From Flavobacteriaceae bacterium (GTDB lineage Bacteria; Bacteroidota; Bacteroidia; Flavobacteriales; Flavobacteriaceae): 36,096 bases of DNA. Each line of letters begins with the position of its first letter. The first letter of the stretch is position 1. The notes under the pieces were generated by a model. That model had not been told where the DNA came from. It did no database searches and saw only the letters and a program-made list of their open reading frames with translations. The DNA is taken from assembly GCA_947472705.1 (NCBI GenBank), contig CANJDA010000001.1:1-36096 (forward strand). The letters are read 5' to 3'. This document shows positions 23,440 through 32,084 of the stretch, one piece after another. Made by a program: the position numbers and the translations under genes.

Positions 23440-26382
23440 TTATTTATTTAAGACTATTTTTTTGGTGATTTTACTAGTGCCATTTTCAACAGTAAGTAGG
23501 TAAACACCTTCTTGTAAATTTCCAATATTTAAACTTTCATTTGTTAGATTAGTTTCTTTATTTATAATTTCTCTACCTTGAATATCATGTAATTTCAATA
23601 CTGATTTTTCAGAAAGGCTTGGCAATGTAATGTTAAGCATTCCAGTTGTAGGATTAGGATATACAGACATAGTAGCCAATTGGTTGGAAATATTTCCTAA
23701 TGCCGAAGGCACTACGTAACAAAGATTAATTCTAAAAGTATTTACCGATCCACCATCACCATTATAAGGGTCGTCTACCAGTAATGTCCACTCTCCATCT
23801 GCAGGTAAAGTGTTGAGAGCACTAAGAGATTCAAAAGGAGCAATATTACCTGAAATAGAAGGGTTGCCTGAACAAGCAGGTACTCCTCCATCATCATCCA
23901 AAGTACAATTTATATTGTCATTATCTCCACAAGGTTCTTTCAGTAAAATTATTACCGGACTACCAATAGCTGCTGGGCCTCTTAATGAAATAGTCATATC
24001 TTGTACATAAGTATGGGTAAGATTTAAATCTACATTTAAGTCCCCAATTGTATAACCACCAGTTACAGTAACAGGTACACTTGCCGATGAATTTGATACA
24101 GACGCAATACTTGCATTCGAAAAATCAGTTGCCGTAAATGATGTGGTACCACAAACCAAAACTCCTGTATAAAATGCATTAATTGTTGCATTTGATGCAT
24201 CTCCATTACCACATTGATTACTTGGTATTACTCTCCAAAAATAGTTTGTTTCTTGATTTAATCCACTAACCACATATTCATTTGTTGATACTATTACATT
24301 GGTTGTAAGAGTTGAAAATGAAGATGAAGTTGAGACCTGTACAGTATAATTTTCGGCATTTACTTGTTCTGCCCATTTTAAATTTACAGAAGTAGAAAGA
24401 CCAATCTGCCCATTCGAAGGGGAGTTTAAAACCACATTTTGAAAAGTAGCATTATAAATTTGTAATGATTTGAATCTTGTTTCTGACTCTATAGTATTAG
24501 TTCCTTTGATACCAATATAATATTCGCCAGGTGCGACAGTAGCAAGACCTGAAATGGTCATAGTAACTGTCCCATTTGCACTTAATGAAGCAGGACTAAA
24601 ACTAGCAGTTGCTCCAACAGGTAAGTCAACAGCACTAAAAGTGGTTGTTCCACTTCCTGATTGTTTGTAATTAAAACTATACACAGCATTTTGATCAGAA
24701 CAAACCACCAAATCCGAAGTTGTTGAGGTTAATGAAAAAGAAGAACTTATTCCAGTTACTATTAATGAAAAATTTTGACTTCCTGTTTCTAAAGATCCTT
24801 TATGTGTAACAGTAATGGTGTAATCTCCAGCCACTGGAGGGGTAATTTTAATTTGCTCGACATTGTCTACATGATTATCTCCATCATTTAAAGCAACATT
24901 GTTTGGGTCACTATCCAATCTCCAAGGGTAGTAAGTTGTTCCGTCTTTTGTTACTCGAATGTCTAAGTCGTTAACCAATGCGGGTGTTGGGTCATTCTCG
25001 GGTAAGTCACCAAGATTAGCAACTCCAGGTAAATCGGTCCAAGAAATAGAAGCGATTAGAGGAGAAACGCCATCCGATTTTACAGTCATACTATAACTTT
25101 GATGATTGGCTAAATTCTCTTCTGAAACCCAAGAAGTTAATCCATTTCCTGAAATAGTTTCAGCCGCTTTTTTGGCATTGAGTAACCCCCAGCCAAAAAC
25201 TGCATCAGGTCCTGTAACTCCTGCATCATCAGCAGTATGACAAGCTAATCCTTTCAGGGTAGCAGCCCTCATAAAATTATTAGTTAAATTTTTATAATGT
25301 TGTTGTAATAATAATAATGTTCCAGCAACATTAGGAGAAGCCATTGAAGTCCCGGTAAGTGTAGCTGTAGCTGAGTTGCTAGTACTACTTGTTGATGTTA
25401 CTGCTGTACCATTTCCTGTGATATCTGGTTTTATTCTCAAATCATCAGTAGGGCCTTGACTACTTGAAGTATTAATGGCTACACTAGTTAGTGTTCCGTT
25501 TGAAGCTACTATAGCATCCTCAGCATTGGCAACCACAAGATTATTTTTTGCAGTTTTATTAGATGTTAATTTATCAAAACCAAAAGCAATTGGGTTTGGA
25601 TTGTCATTAACATCACCATCATTCCCTGCTGCAGCAACCATTAAATAATAAGGAGATAAATAAGCAGCTTCATCCCAATCTCTAGACTCTGAAGAATATG
25701 AACCAATATACCATGCTGGCAAAGTTGTCCCATTATTAGTAATGTAAACACCATAGGAGTGGTTTGATATTAACATTCCCTGTTGTACTTCATCTAGTAC
25801 TTCAGATAGGTCATTTGTCCATTCAAAAGTTCTAGCAGTAGCTTGATAAGCCATTCCTTTGGTTGCGGTTACTGCATTAGAAGCCATTATTGTACCCGTT
25901 ACATGAGTAGAGTGTACGACATATGTTGTACTGGTTGGATCATCTACAACTGTCACTCTATTAGAAAACAAATTATGTGATTTTCTAACTGTGCCACCAT
26001 CCCAAACACGGGCAATCATTCCTTGTCCATTTAAATCTAATCCTAGTGAACCACCAGTATATAAGTGATTTGTTCGAGTTGATTTTGCAGCATTGGCATT
26101 ATCAGTTTTGTAATATATTGGAAATCCAGTTGGGTCTAGTTTTATTAATTCAGAAATAGAACCATCAGGATTAATTTTTCTTATAGGGAGGTTAAATTTT
26201 TGAGCAAAGGCAATTGCTTTTTGCTTTTCAATGGTTTCTTTCTTTTTAAAGAATTGCTGTCTTTCTTTAATTTTTTTTAAATCGTAATGTGAAACTATTT
26301 GTTTTGTTTCAGTTGCGTTTTGCGCTATTATAGTTGAAGAAATACAAAATAAAACAAGTAATGTATAATAATAATTTTTCAT
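23440..26382 (-). CDS. Secreted S8 subtilisin-like protease with P-domain and T9SS sorting domain
   Basis: The 980-residue protein has a signal peptide (1-20), a prodomain-like region rich in Lys (to about 100), and an S8 peptidase domain (about 105-410) with D128 in VWDGG, H157 in HSTHVTGTI, N254 in AAAGNDG and S346 in GTSMASPNVAG. A beta-sandwich with GDYTITVTHKG follows (about 425-545), then a fibronectin III-like domain (about 650-740), a proprotein-convertase P-domain (about 750-890) and a type A sorting signal (905-980) with VYPNPTTG and GVYLLTVENG...KKIVLNK. It should be exported across the outer membrane by the type IX system and act on extracellular protein. It is monocistronic, with its own -7 box. 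Confidence 0.94.
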   Translation of the reverse strand: MKNYYYTLLVLFCISSTIIAQNATETKQIVSHYDLKKIKERQQFFKKKETIEKQKAIAFAQKFNLPIRKINPDGSISELIKLDPTGFPIYYKTDNANAAKSTRTNHLYTGGSLGLDLNGQGMIARVWDGGTVRKSHNLFSNRVTVVDDPTSTTYVVHSTHVTGTIMASNAVTATKGMAYQATARTFEWTNDLSEVLDEVQQGMLISNHSYGVYITNNGTTLPAWYIGSYSSESRDWDEAAYLSPYYLMVAAAGNDGDVNDNPNPIAFGFDKLTSNKTAKNNLVVANAEDAIVASNGTLTSVAINTSSSQGPTDDLRIKPDITGNGTAVTSTSSTSNSATATLTGTSMASPNVAGTLLLLQQHYKNLTNNFMRAATLKGLACHTADDAGVTGPDAVFGWGLLNAKKAAETISGNGLTSWVSEENLANHQSYSMTVKSDGVSPLIASISWTDLPGVANLGDLPENDPTPALVNDLDIRVTKDGTTYYPWRLDSDPNNVALNDGDNHVDNVEQIKITPPVAGDYTITVTHKGSLETGSQNFSLIVTGISSSFSLTSTTSDLVVCSDQNAVYSFNYKQSGSGTTTFSAVDLPVGATASFSPASLSANGTVTMTISGLATVAPGEYYIGIKGTNTIESETRFKSLQIYNATFQNVVLNSPSNGQIGLSTSVNLKWAEQVNAENYTVQVSTSSSFSTLTTNVIVSTNEYVVSGLNQETNYFWRVIPSNQCGNGDASNATINAFYTGVLVCGTTSFTATDFSNASIASVSNSSASVPVTVTGGYTIGDLNVDLNLTHTYVQDMTISLRGPAAIGSPVIILLKEPCGDNDNINCTLDDDGGVPACSGNPSISGNIAPFESLSALNTLPADGEWTLLVDDPYNGDGGSVNTFRINLCYVVPSALGNISNQLATMSVYPNPTTGMLNITLPSLSEKSVLKLHDIQGREIINKETNLTNESLNIGNLQEGVYLLTVENGTSKITKKIVLNK

Positions 26383-26420
26383 TTTAATAGTTTAAGTAAT
26401 GGTGGTTTTGTAAATGAACG

Positions 26421-26428
26421 CAAATATA
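26421..26428 (-). promoter_or_regulatory. Putative -7 box of the subtilase gene
   Basis: TATATTTG on the minus strand fits TAnnTTTG and lies 38 bases before the ATG at 26382. No -33 TTG is seen at normal distance. The rest of 26383-26617 is very A/T-rich and shows no further feature. Confidence 0.4.
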
Positions 26429-26617
26429 TAAATCAAAATTACTTTTAAATGAATATTTAACAAATATTCTATTTAATGTTTACGAAAAATGCACTGCTTA
26501 TAGAAGAAAACAAGAAATAAGTAAATATCCCTACTCTTTTAATAGATAAAAATAGGTTTGCATTAAAAATATTTTAATTCAAAATCGATAAATGTTACAT
26601 TTACCAAAAAAAGGATT

Positions 26618-28063
26618 ATGGTATTAAGTAGATTCTGGTTGACTATTTTCGTTTCATCAATTGTTTTTGTAGTGATTAGCTTAGCTACTGCCAATAGCTA
26701 TTCTGTGGATTTTATTTTGAACGGAAAAAAAGACGACCCCGTTTTAATTTCCGAAAAATATCTGAATCAGGTTCCAAAATTCATTATGGACAGCATAGCA
26801 AAGGCACCCGAGCAAACGATGGTAATCAACCGTGATACCTTAAATGCCGACACCACCTATGTGTATAAAAGCAAAACCGTAAAAATCTACAGCGGCCTTC
26901 AAAAATCGGATGGATTGTTACCCACTTGTAAAAACAGTTTAATGGATTTAATTCTGCCTTTAATTGCCTACTTAGCTTTTTTCTGTGGTTTAATGGAACT
27001 TTTAATTGTTTCTGGCGCTTCTGAGAAATTAGCAAAACTACTAAGCCCAGTCTTTGCAAAAGTTTTCCCGTCAATCCCTAAAAATCACGAATCTATATCT
27101 TACATGACCTTAAATTTTGCAGCAAACTTCCTTGGATTAGACTCTGCAGCTACTCCATTCGGATTAAAAGCCATGCAAAGTTTACAAGAATTAAATCCTG
27201 AAAAAGACAAAGCCAGCGATGCCCAAATTATGTTCTTATGTTTGCATGCTGCAGGATTGACTTTAATCCCAACATCTATCATTGGCTATCGTGCAGCCGA
27301 AAATGCTACTAACCCTGCCGATGTAATGTTACCTTGTATCATTACTTCCTTTATCGGAACGATTGCGGCTTTTTTAATTGTTGGGATTCGACAAAAGGTA
27401 AACTTCAAAAGTGCCTCTTTAATTGTGGCTTTAATGACTATCATAGCAGCTATAGCTGGGCTATTATTCTATATTAATCGTTTGGATTTAATAGGTAAAA
27501 ATGCATTCACGTCAAATCTTTCTGGATTGATGTTGGTTGCAATTATTGGTTTCACTTTAGTATTTTCTTTTATACATGAGAAAAAATTTGTCGAAAAAGG
27601 CACCACTATATTTGATTCTTTTGTAACAGGAGCCAATAATGGGTTGCAAACAGGAGTCAAAATATTTCCGTATGTTTTAGGGATGTTAGTCGCCATTTCA
27701 TTTTTCAGAAACAGTGGATTGTTTGAAATCATCAGCAACGGACTTTCCTTTATCTTTTCCAATATTGGTGTAAGCAAACAAATCACAGATTCTTTGCCGG
27801 TGGCGATGTTACGACCATTCAGCTCGGGCGGTTCCCGTGGTTTTATGATTGATTCGATGCGCAGCTTTGGCCCCGATTCTTTTACCGGAAGACTAAGTTG
27901 TATTTTTCAATGCAGTGCCGAAACCACGTTTTATGTCATTGCAGTATATTTCGGGTCCATCAATGTAAAAAACACCCGTTACACTCTTAGCACCATGCTT
28001 TTGGTGGATTTGGTTTGTGTTATTACAGCGATTTTTGTGGCGAGTTGGTTTTTTTTAAAATAG
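26618..28063 (+). CDS. Fused SpmA-SpmB-like nucleoside-recognition (Gate) membrane protein
   Basis: The 481-residue membrane protein has an N-terminal helix (about 7-25), a 90-residue extracytoplasmic loop, and two hydrophobic Gate-type halves, about 105-260 (with NFAANFLGLDSAATPFGLKA) and about 325-480 (with PYVLGMLVAISFFRNSG and MLRPFSSGGSRGFMID). In sporulating Firmicutes these halves are separate SpmA and SpmB proteins; here they form one chain. The organism shows no sign of sporulation, so the function is presumably a general membrane transport role that is not established. It is followed by a 75-base gap with repeats before the fumarase gene. Confidence 0.85.
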   Translation: MVLSRFWLTIFVSSIVFVVISLATANSYSVDFILNGKKDDPVLISEKYLNQVPKFIMDSIAKAPEQTMVINRDTLNADTTYVYKSKTVKIYSGLQKSDGLLPTCKNSLMDLILPLIAYLAFFCGLMELLIVSGASEKLAKLLSPVFAKVFPSIPKNHESISYMTLNFAANFLGLDSAATPFGLKAMQSLQELNPEKDKASDAQIMFLCLHAAGLTLIPTSIIGYRAAENATNPADVMLPCIITSFIGTIAAFLIVGIRQKVNFKSASLIVALMTIIAAIAGLLFYINRLDLIGKNAFTSNLSGLMLVAIIGFTLVFSFIHEKKFVEKGTTIFDSFVTGANNGLQTGVKIFPYVLGMLVAISFFRNSGLFEIISNGLSFIFSNIGVSKQITDSLPVAMLRPFSSGGSRGFMIDSMRSFGPDSFTGRLSCIFQCSAETTFYVIAVYFGSINVKNTRYTLSTMLLVDLVCVITAIFVASWFFLK

Positions 28064-28072
28064 ATGCTTTCA

Positions 28073-28104
28073 ATTAGAATTGCGTTTCTAATTTACCATT
28101 AGAA
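28073..28104 (+). repeat. Three-arm ATTAGAA/TTCTAAT repeat
   Basis: ATTAGAA (28073-28079), its complement TTCTAAT (28086-28092) and ATTAGAA again (28098-28104) allow two mutually exclusive 7-base hairpins in the RNA ahead of the fumarase gene. Confidence 0.4.
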
Positions 28105-28138
28105 TACGTAACTTTACGCCTCTAAAATTATTCAACAA

Positions 28139-29746
28139 ATGGACTTTATATACCAAGATCCGTATCTAATTCTCAAAGACGATACCCAATACAAAAAAAT
28201 CACTTCTGATTATGTTTCTGTGCAACAATTGGGAGACCGAGAAATACTTACAGTAGACCCTAAAGGATTAGAGTTATTGGCAGAAATCGCCATGAGCGAT
28301 GTGTCGTTCATGTTACGCGCTACACATTTACAAAAGTTAAGAAATATTATAGAAGACCCAGAAGCAACCGACAATGACCGTTTTGTGGCGTATAATTTAT
28401 TACAAAATGCTGTAGTGGCAGTAGAAGGAGAATTGCCTTCATGTCAAGATACCGGAACGGCTATTGTCATGGCAAAGAAAGGGGAGAATGTATTCACTGG
28501 TGCCGATGATGGGGAATGGCTTTCTAAAGGAATTTTTAATACCTATCAAAATCGCAATTTGCGCTATTCTCAAATCGTTCCAATATCCATGTTTGAAGAA
28601 AAGAACTCAGGTTCGAATCTACCAGCTCAGATTGATATTTATGCCAAAAAAGGAGTTTCTTATGAATTCTTGTTCCTGGCCAAAGGAGGAGGATCAGCCA
28701 ACAAAACTTTTTTATACCAAAAAACAAAATCCCTACTTAATGAGAAATCATTAGACGAATTCGTTCGCGAACGCATTATGGATTTGGGGACTTCAGCGTG
28801 TCCACCGTATCACTTAGCAATAGTTATCGGAGGAACTTCAGCCGAAGCTAATTTGGCAGCCGTTAAGAAAGCATCGGCAGGCTATTTTGATAATTTACCC
28901 ACAACGGGAAATATGACGGGACAAGCTTTTCGTGATTTGGAGTGGGAGAAAAGAGTGCAATTGATTTGTCAAGAAAGCCACATTGGAGCTCAGTTTGGCG
29001 GAAAATATTTAACCCATGATGTGCGTGTCATTCGCTTACCACGTCACGCTGCTTCTTGTCCAGTTGGAATGGGGGTTTCGTGTTCTGCCGATAGAAATAT
29101 CAAAGGGAAAATCACCAAAGAAGGAATATTTTTAGAGCAATTAGAAACTAATCCGAAACAATTTTTACCAGAAACCGCCCCTCATTTAGAAGCACCGGTA
29201 GAAATTAATTTAGACCGACCAATGAAAGAAGTATTGGCTGAGTTATCTAATTATCCTATCAAAACCCGTTTGAAATTGAACGGAACACTTATAGTAGCAC
29301 GTGATATTGCTCATGCTAAGATTAAAGAACTATTGGATGCTGGAAAACCAATGCCAGATTATTTCAAAAACCATCCAGTGTATTATGCAGGTCCTGCAAA
29401 AACGCCAGAAGGCATGCCATCAGGAAGTTTCGGGCCGACAACAGCTGGGCGTATGGACGTGTATGTAGACGAGTTCCAAGCAGCAGGAGGAAGTATGATA
29501 ATGCTAGCCAAAGGTAACCGAAGCAAAGAAGTGATGAATGCTTGCAAGAAATACGGAGGATTCTATTTAGGTTCGATAGGAGGACCTGCGGCTATTTTGG
29601 CCAAAGAAAATATACTTTCGGTTGAAGTGGTTGATTTTGAGGAATTGGGAATGGAAGCTGTTCGTAAAATCACCGTGAAAGATTTCCCTGCCTTTATTAT
29701 TACCGATGACAAAGGGAATGATTTCTTTGCTAATTTAAATCATTAA
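28139..29746 (+). CDS. Class I fumarate hydratase (iron-sulfur)
   Basis: This cytosolic enzyme interconverts fumarate and malate in the TCA cycle with a labile [4Fe-4S] cluster. The 535-residue chain is the single-polypeptide form, alpha and beta parts joined. The likely cluster ligands are C102 in LPSCQDTGTA, C221 in TSACPPYH and C307 in ASCPVGMGVSC. The beta part has VYYAGPAKTPEGMPSGSFGP and TTAGRMD. Class I hydratases include tartrate dehydratases, but length and motifs fit fumarase of the FumA/FumB type. The unknown gene downstream starts after a single base. Confidence 0.93.
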   Translation: MDFIYQDPYLILKDDTQYKKITSDYVSVQQLGDREILTVDPKGLELLAEIAMSDVSFMLRATHLQKLRNIIEDPEATDNDRFVAYNLLQNAVVAVEGELPSCQDTGTAIVMAKKGENVFTGADDGEWLSKGIFNTYQNRNLRYSQIVPISMFEEKNSGSNLPAQIDIYAKKGVSYEFLFLAKGGGSANKTFLYQKTKSLLNEKSLDEFVRERIMDLGTSACPPYHLAIVIGGTSAEANLAAVKKASAGYFDNLPTTGNMTGQAFRDLEWEKRVQLICQESHIGAQFGGKYLTHDVRVIRLPRHAASCPVGMGVSCSADRNIKGKITKEGIFLEQLETNPKQFLPETAPHLEAPVEINLDRPMKEVLAELSNYPIKTRLKLNGTLIVARDIAHAKIKELLDAGKPMPDYFKNHPVYYAGPAKTPEGMPSGSFGPTTAGRMDVYVDEFQAAGGSMIMLAKGNRSKEVMNACKKYGGFYLGSIGGPAAILAKENILSVEVVDFEELGMEAVRKITVKDFPAFIITDDKGNDFFANLNH

Positions 29747-29747
29747 T

Positions 29748-30140
29748 ATGCTGTTCGCAGAAACCTTTTCCGAATTCTACACTAAAGTTGCAGCAAGTTT
29801 AGCCGATGGCACCTTTGCCAAATTAACCTTTGCCAAAACTATTGGGAATACTGATTTGATGAACATTTATATCCGCCCGATAGTAGAGAATGATGTTTTA
29901 CAATTGGAACTTAAATTTAAATTTCAACAAGAAGAAATAGTAGAGTTTTATTCGATAGAAGCAGCTTTTGACCGATTGCTGCCTTTTATTAACAATCCGT
30001 TTTCATCCGTAATTTTATTTACCATCGAATTTGATTTAGTATACAAACTCAACAAGAAAAAAACAGTGAGCATTACGGATCAACCACCAACTTTTGGAAA
30101 TGCATCGCCAGTATTGTTGGAGTATTTGGCATCCAAATAA
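29748..30140 (+). CDS. Small protein resembling the N-terminal domain of a SAM-methyltransferase family
   Basis: I cannot name this 130-residue protein firmly. It has no signal peptide or membrane segment. The pattern GTFAKLTFAKTIGNTDL, NIYIRPIVEN, the FYSIEAAFDRLLPF helix, LFTIEFD and the KKKTVSITDQPPTF run resembles from memory the N-terminal accessory domain of an uncharacterised SAM-dependent methyltransferase family, in which a catalytic domain follows. Here the protein stops before any catalytic domain, and the next bases form a terminator. It starts one base after the fumarase stop, so translation is probably coupled. It could be an independent small protein or a reduced version of that family. 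Confidence 0.65.
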   Translation: MLFAETFSEFYTKVAASLADGTFAKLTFAKTIGNTDLMNIYIRPIVENDVLQLELKFKFQQEEIVEFYSIEAAFDRLLPFINNPFSSVILFTIEFDLVYKLNKKKTVSITDQPPTFGNASPVLLEYLASK

Positions 30141-30158
30141 TAAGTGAATATTTTCCAT

Positions 30159-30198
30159 AAAAAAACCACAAAATTCAATTTGAGTTTTGTGGTTTTCT
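30159..30198. terminator. Bidirectional terminator
   Basis: AAAACCACAAAA (30162-30173) pairs with TTTTGTGGTTTT (30185-30196), between the convergent 29748 gene and scoB. Both sides carry A or T runs. Confidence 0.85.
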
Positions 30199-30217
30199 GT
30201 TTTTATATTAATGTATA

Positions 30218-30871
30218 TTAAATCACCATCTCCGGAATTTCTCCTTCAATAATCAAATCCGCTTCGGTGGAAGCAATGATGTGTTCAACTGTTACACCCG
30301 GAGCACGCTCTAATAGTTTGAATCCTTTGGGAGTGATTTCCATAACGGCCAATTCGGTTACTACTTTTTTTACGCAGCCCACACCGGTTAAGGGTAAGGT
30401 ACAACGTTTCAAAATTTTGCTCTCACCGGCTTTGTTTACGTGCATCATGGCTACGATGATATTTTCGGCAGAGGCTACTAAATCCATAGCACCTCCCATA
30501 CCTTTGACCATTTTCCCTGGAATTTTCCAGTTGGCTATATCGCCGTTTTCAGCAACTTCCATAGCGCCTAGAATGGTCAAATCTACTTTTTGACTGCGAA
30601 TCATTCCAAAACTGAATGCCGAGTCAAAAAAACTTGCTCCAGGTAAAGTAGTGATAGTTTGTTTCCCGGCATTGATTAGGTCAGCATCTTCTTCTCCTTC
30701 AAAAGGAAAAGGACCCATGCCTAATACCCCGTTTTCACTTTGAAATTCAACCGAAATGTCATGGCGAACATAATTCGCCACCAAGGTCGGAATCCCAATA
30801 CCAAGGTTCACAAAGTATTTGTCTTTCACCTCTTTCGCAATTCGTTTTGCGATATCTTCTTTTGTTAACAT
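30218..30871 (-). CDS. scoB: 3-oxoacid CoA-transferase subunit B
   Basis: With subunit A this enzyme moves CoA from succinyl-CoA to acetoacetate or a related acid. The 217-residue protein opens with LTKEDIAKRIAKEVKDKYFV and GIGIPTLV, and carries the catalytic Glu46 in FQSENGVLGMGP, which forms the glutamyl-CoA intermediate. GAMEVAENGDIANW and the closing VTVEHIIASTEADLIIEG are typical of the subunit. It is separated from scoA by the four-helix-bundle gene and a 2x16-base tandem repeat that ends at its start codon. An acetate CoA-transferase of the same fold is an alternative. Confidence 0.93.
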   Translation of the reverse strand: MLTKEDIAKRIAKEVKDKYFVNLGIGIPTLVANYVRHDISVEFQSENGVLGMGPFPFEGEEDADLINAGKQTITTLPGASFFDSAFSFGMIRSQKVDLTILGAMEVAENGDIANWKIPGKMVKGMGGAMDLVASAENIIVAMMHVNKAGESKILKRCTLPLTGVGCVKKVVTELAVMEITPKGFKLLERAPGVTVEHIIASTEADLIIEGEIPEMVI

Positions 30872-30903
30872 ATTTGATGATTTGAAAATTTGATGATTTG
30901 AAA
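30872..30903. repeat. Perfect 2x16-base tandem repeat before scoB
   Basis: ATTTGATGATTTGAAA occurs twice in succession, 30872-30887 and 30888-30903, directly before the scoB start codon (minus strand) and after the end of the four-helix-bundle gene. Confidence 0.9.
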
Positions 30904-30904
30904 A

Positions 30905-31258
30905 TTAAGGCTTCTTGCTAGAGGAGATAATTTTTGAAATAATCAAATGAATGGATTGTAATTCTTTTATAAGCTCTTTATTGGGTGTAGGATAGAAATC
31001 GGAATGCTCACATAGGTCTAACCAATAACTCAATTCATCAGCTTCTTTTGCGGAAATTTTAAATTTATGGATAAAATCGGCTTTGCTTTCCGCATTTTGG
31101 GCCTCTTTTATATTAGCTCCGATAGAAGTACCACTTCTGAAAATTTGTGAAGCCATTTCAAAACGGTTATTTTGACGAATTTCTTCAGAATAAGCAATTA
31201 TTTTTAAAGCAAACTCAAAAGTTAGCTTTACTATCAAATTGTCTTTATCATTCCTCAT
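30905..31258 (-). CDS. Four-helix-bundle protein (23S rRNA intervening-sequence protein family)
   Basis: The 117-residue all-helical protein fits the S23/IVP four-helix-bundle family (TIGR02436 type): FEFALKIIAYSEEIRQNNRF, ASQIFRSGTSIGANIKEAQN, AESKADFIHKFKISAKEADE and LSYWLDLCEHSDF are the hallmark segments. Relatives occur inside 23S rRNA genes and, as Avd, in diversity-generating retroelements, but neither setting exists here. The ATG at 31256-31258 is taken; a TTG two codons upstream is less likely. It sits between scoA (8-base gap) and scoB, flanked downstream by a tandem repeat, and so appears to be an insertion into the scoAB operon. Its molecular role is not known. Confidence 0.88.
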   Translation of the reverse strand: MRNDKDNLIVKLTFEFALKIIAYSEEIRQNNRFEMASQIFRSGTSIGANIKEAQNAESKADFIHKFKISAKEADELSYWLDLCEHSDFYPTPNKELIKELQSIHLIISKIISSSKKP

Positions 31259-31266
31259 CTTCAAAT

Positions 31267-31965
31267 TTATCGTTGTCTAACGGTGCGTTGTTCAATACGT
31301 TTCTCAAACTTCTCTCCTTGGAAAATGCGTTGCACCATAATACCAGGAATATGAATTTGATTTGGATCAAGAGAACCTACGGGTAATAATTCTTCTACTT
31401 CGGCAATGGTGATTTTGGCGGCACCTGCCATGCAAGGGTTAAAGTTACGCGCTGTTCCTTTGAAAATAAGATTACCAGCTTCGTCGCCTTTCCAGGCTTT
31501 AACGATAGAGAAATCGGCTTTGTAGGCTAGTTCCATGATGTGCATTTTACCATTGAATTCGCGTACCTCTTTTCCTTCGGCTACTTCGGTTCCGTATCCA
31601 GCAGGAGTGAAGAAGGCAGGAATACCGGCTTGAGCTGCTCTACATTTTTCGGCTAAGGTACCTTGTGGAGTCAGTTCTACTTCCAATTCACCTGAGAGCA
31701 TTTGGCGTTCGAACTCAGCATTTTCGCCAACATAGGACGATATCATTTTTTTTATTTGTCTTTTTTGGAGTAATAATCCTAATCCGAAATCATCTACTCC
31801 GGCATTGTTGGAAATACAGGTAAGTCCAGTGATTTCTTTTTTGACAAGCTCGGCAATGCTGTTTTCTGGGATGCCACAAAGGCCAAATCCTCCAAGCATA
31901 ATAGTCATATTACTCTCAATGCCTTGAAGTGCTTCTTGTACAGAGTTTACTTTTTTGTTAATCAT
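31267..31965 (-). CDS. scoA: 3-oxoacid CoA-transferase subunit A
   Basis: The 232-residue protein is the partner of subunit B. It shows the subunit A glycine-rich loop GGFGLCGIPE (25-34), ISNNAGVDDFGLGLLL, SYVGENAEFERQMLSGELEV and TPAGYGTEVAEGKE. The catalytic Glu is in subunit B. It is the first gene of scoA, four-helix-bundle gene, scoB on the minus strand. Upstream, between it and the penicillin-binding protein gene, lies the long copy of the hairpin repeat, and I see no clear -7 box, so the promoter is not placed. Confidence 0.94.
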   Translation of the reverse strand: MINKKVNSVQEALQGIESNMTIMLGGFGLCGIPENSIAELVKKEITGLTCISNNAGVDDFGLGLLLQKRQIKKMISSYVGENAEFERQMLSGELEVELTPQGTLAEKCRAAQAGIPAFFTPAGYGTEVAEGKEVREFNGKMHIMELAYKADFSIVKAWKGDEAGNLIFKGTARNFNPCMAGAAKITIAEVEELLPVGSLDPNQIHIPGIMVQRIFQGEKFEKRIEQRTVRQR

Positions 31966-31981
31966 CTTAGTTTGTTATTTT

Positions 31982-32077
31982 TTAGCCCTGATTGTAGCGA
32001 CATCCTTTTTTAAGATTGGTCTGAGTGTTAGCGAAGTCACATCTTAAAAAAGATACAGCGAACAGCAGGAATAAGCT
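31982..32077 (-). repeat. Intergenic hairpin repeat, copy 2 (long form)
   Basis: The element starts TTAGCCC and ends AATAAGCT. An inner stem CTTTTTTAAGAT (32005-32016) and ATCTTAAAAAAG (32041-32052) flanks a 24-base loop. Its reverse complement shares the ends of copy 1 at 21657-21710. It fills the gap between the penicillin-binding protein gene and scoA. Confidence 0.65.
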
Positions 32078-32084
32078 TCAAATT

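Noticed and set aside
28464..28754. Open frame inside the fumarase gene on the same strand
   Set aside because: It is fully contained in the well-conserved fumarase frame and has no recognisable motif or promoter.
30267..30593. Antisense open frame within scoB
   Set aside because: scoB is intact and conserved over this stretch; the antisense product is low in recognisable structure.
30872..30903. Tandem repeat as the start of a CRISPR array
   Set aside because: Two 16-base units are directly adjacent with no spacers.
30905..31258. Four-helix-bundle gene as an intervening sequence in 23S rRNA or a diversity-generating retroelement
   Set aside because: No rRNA sequence, reverse transcriptase or template repeat is present around it.
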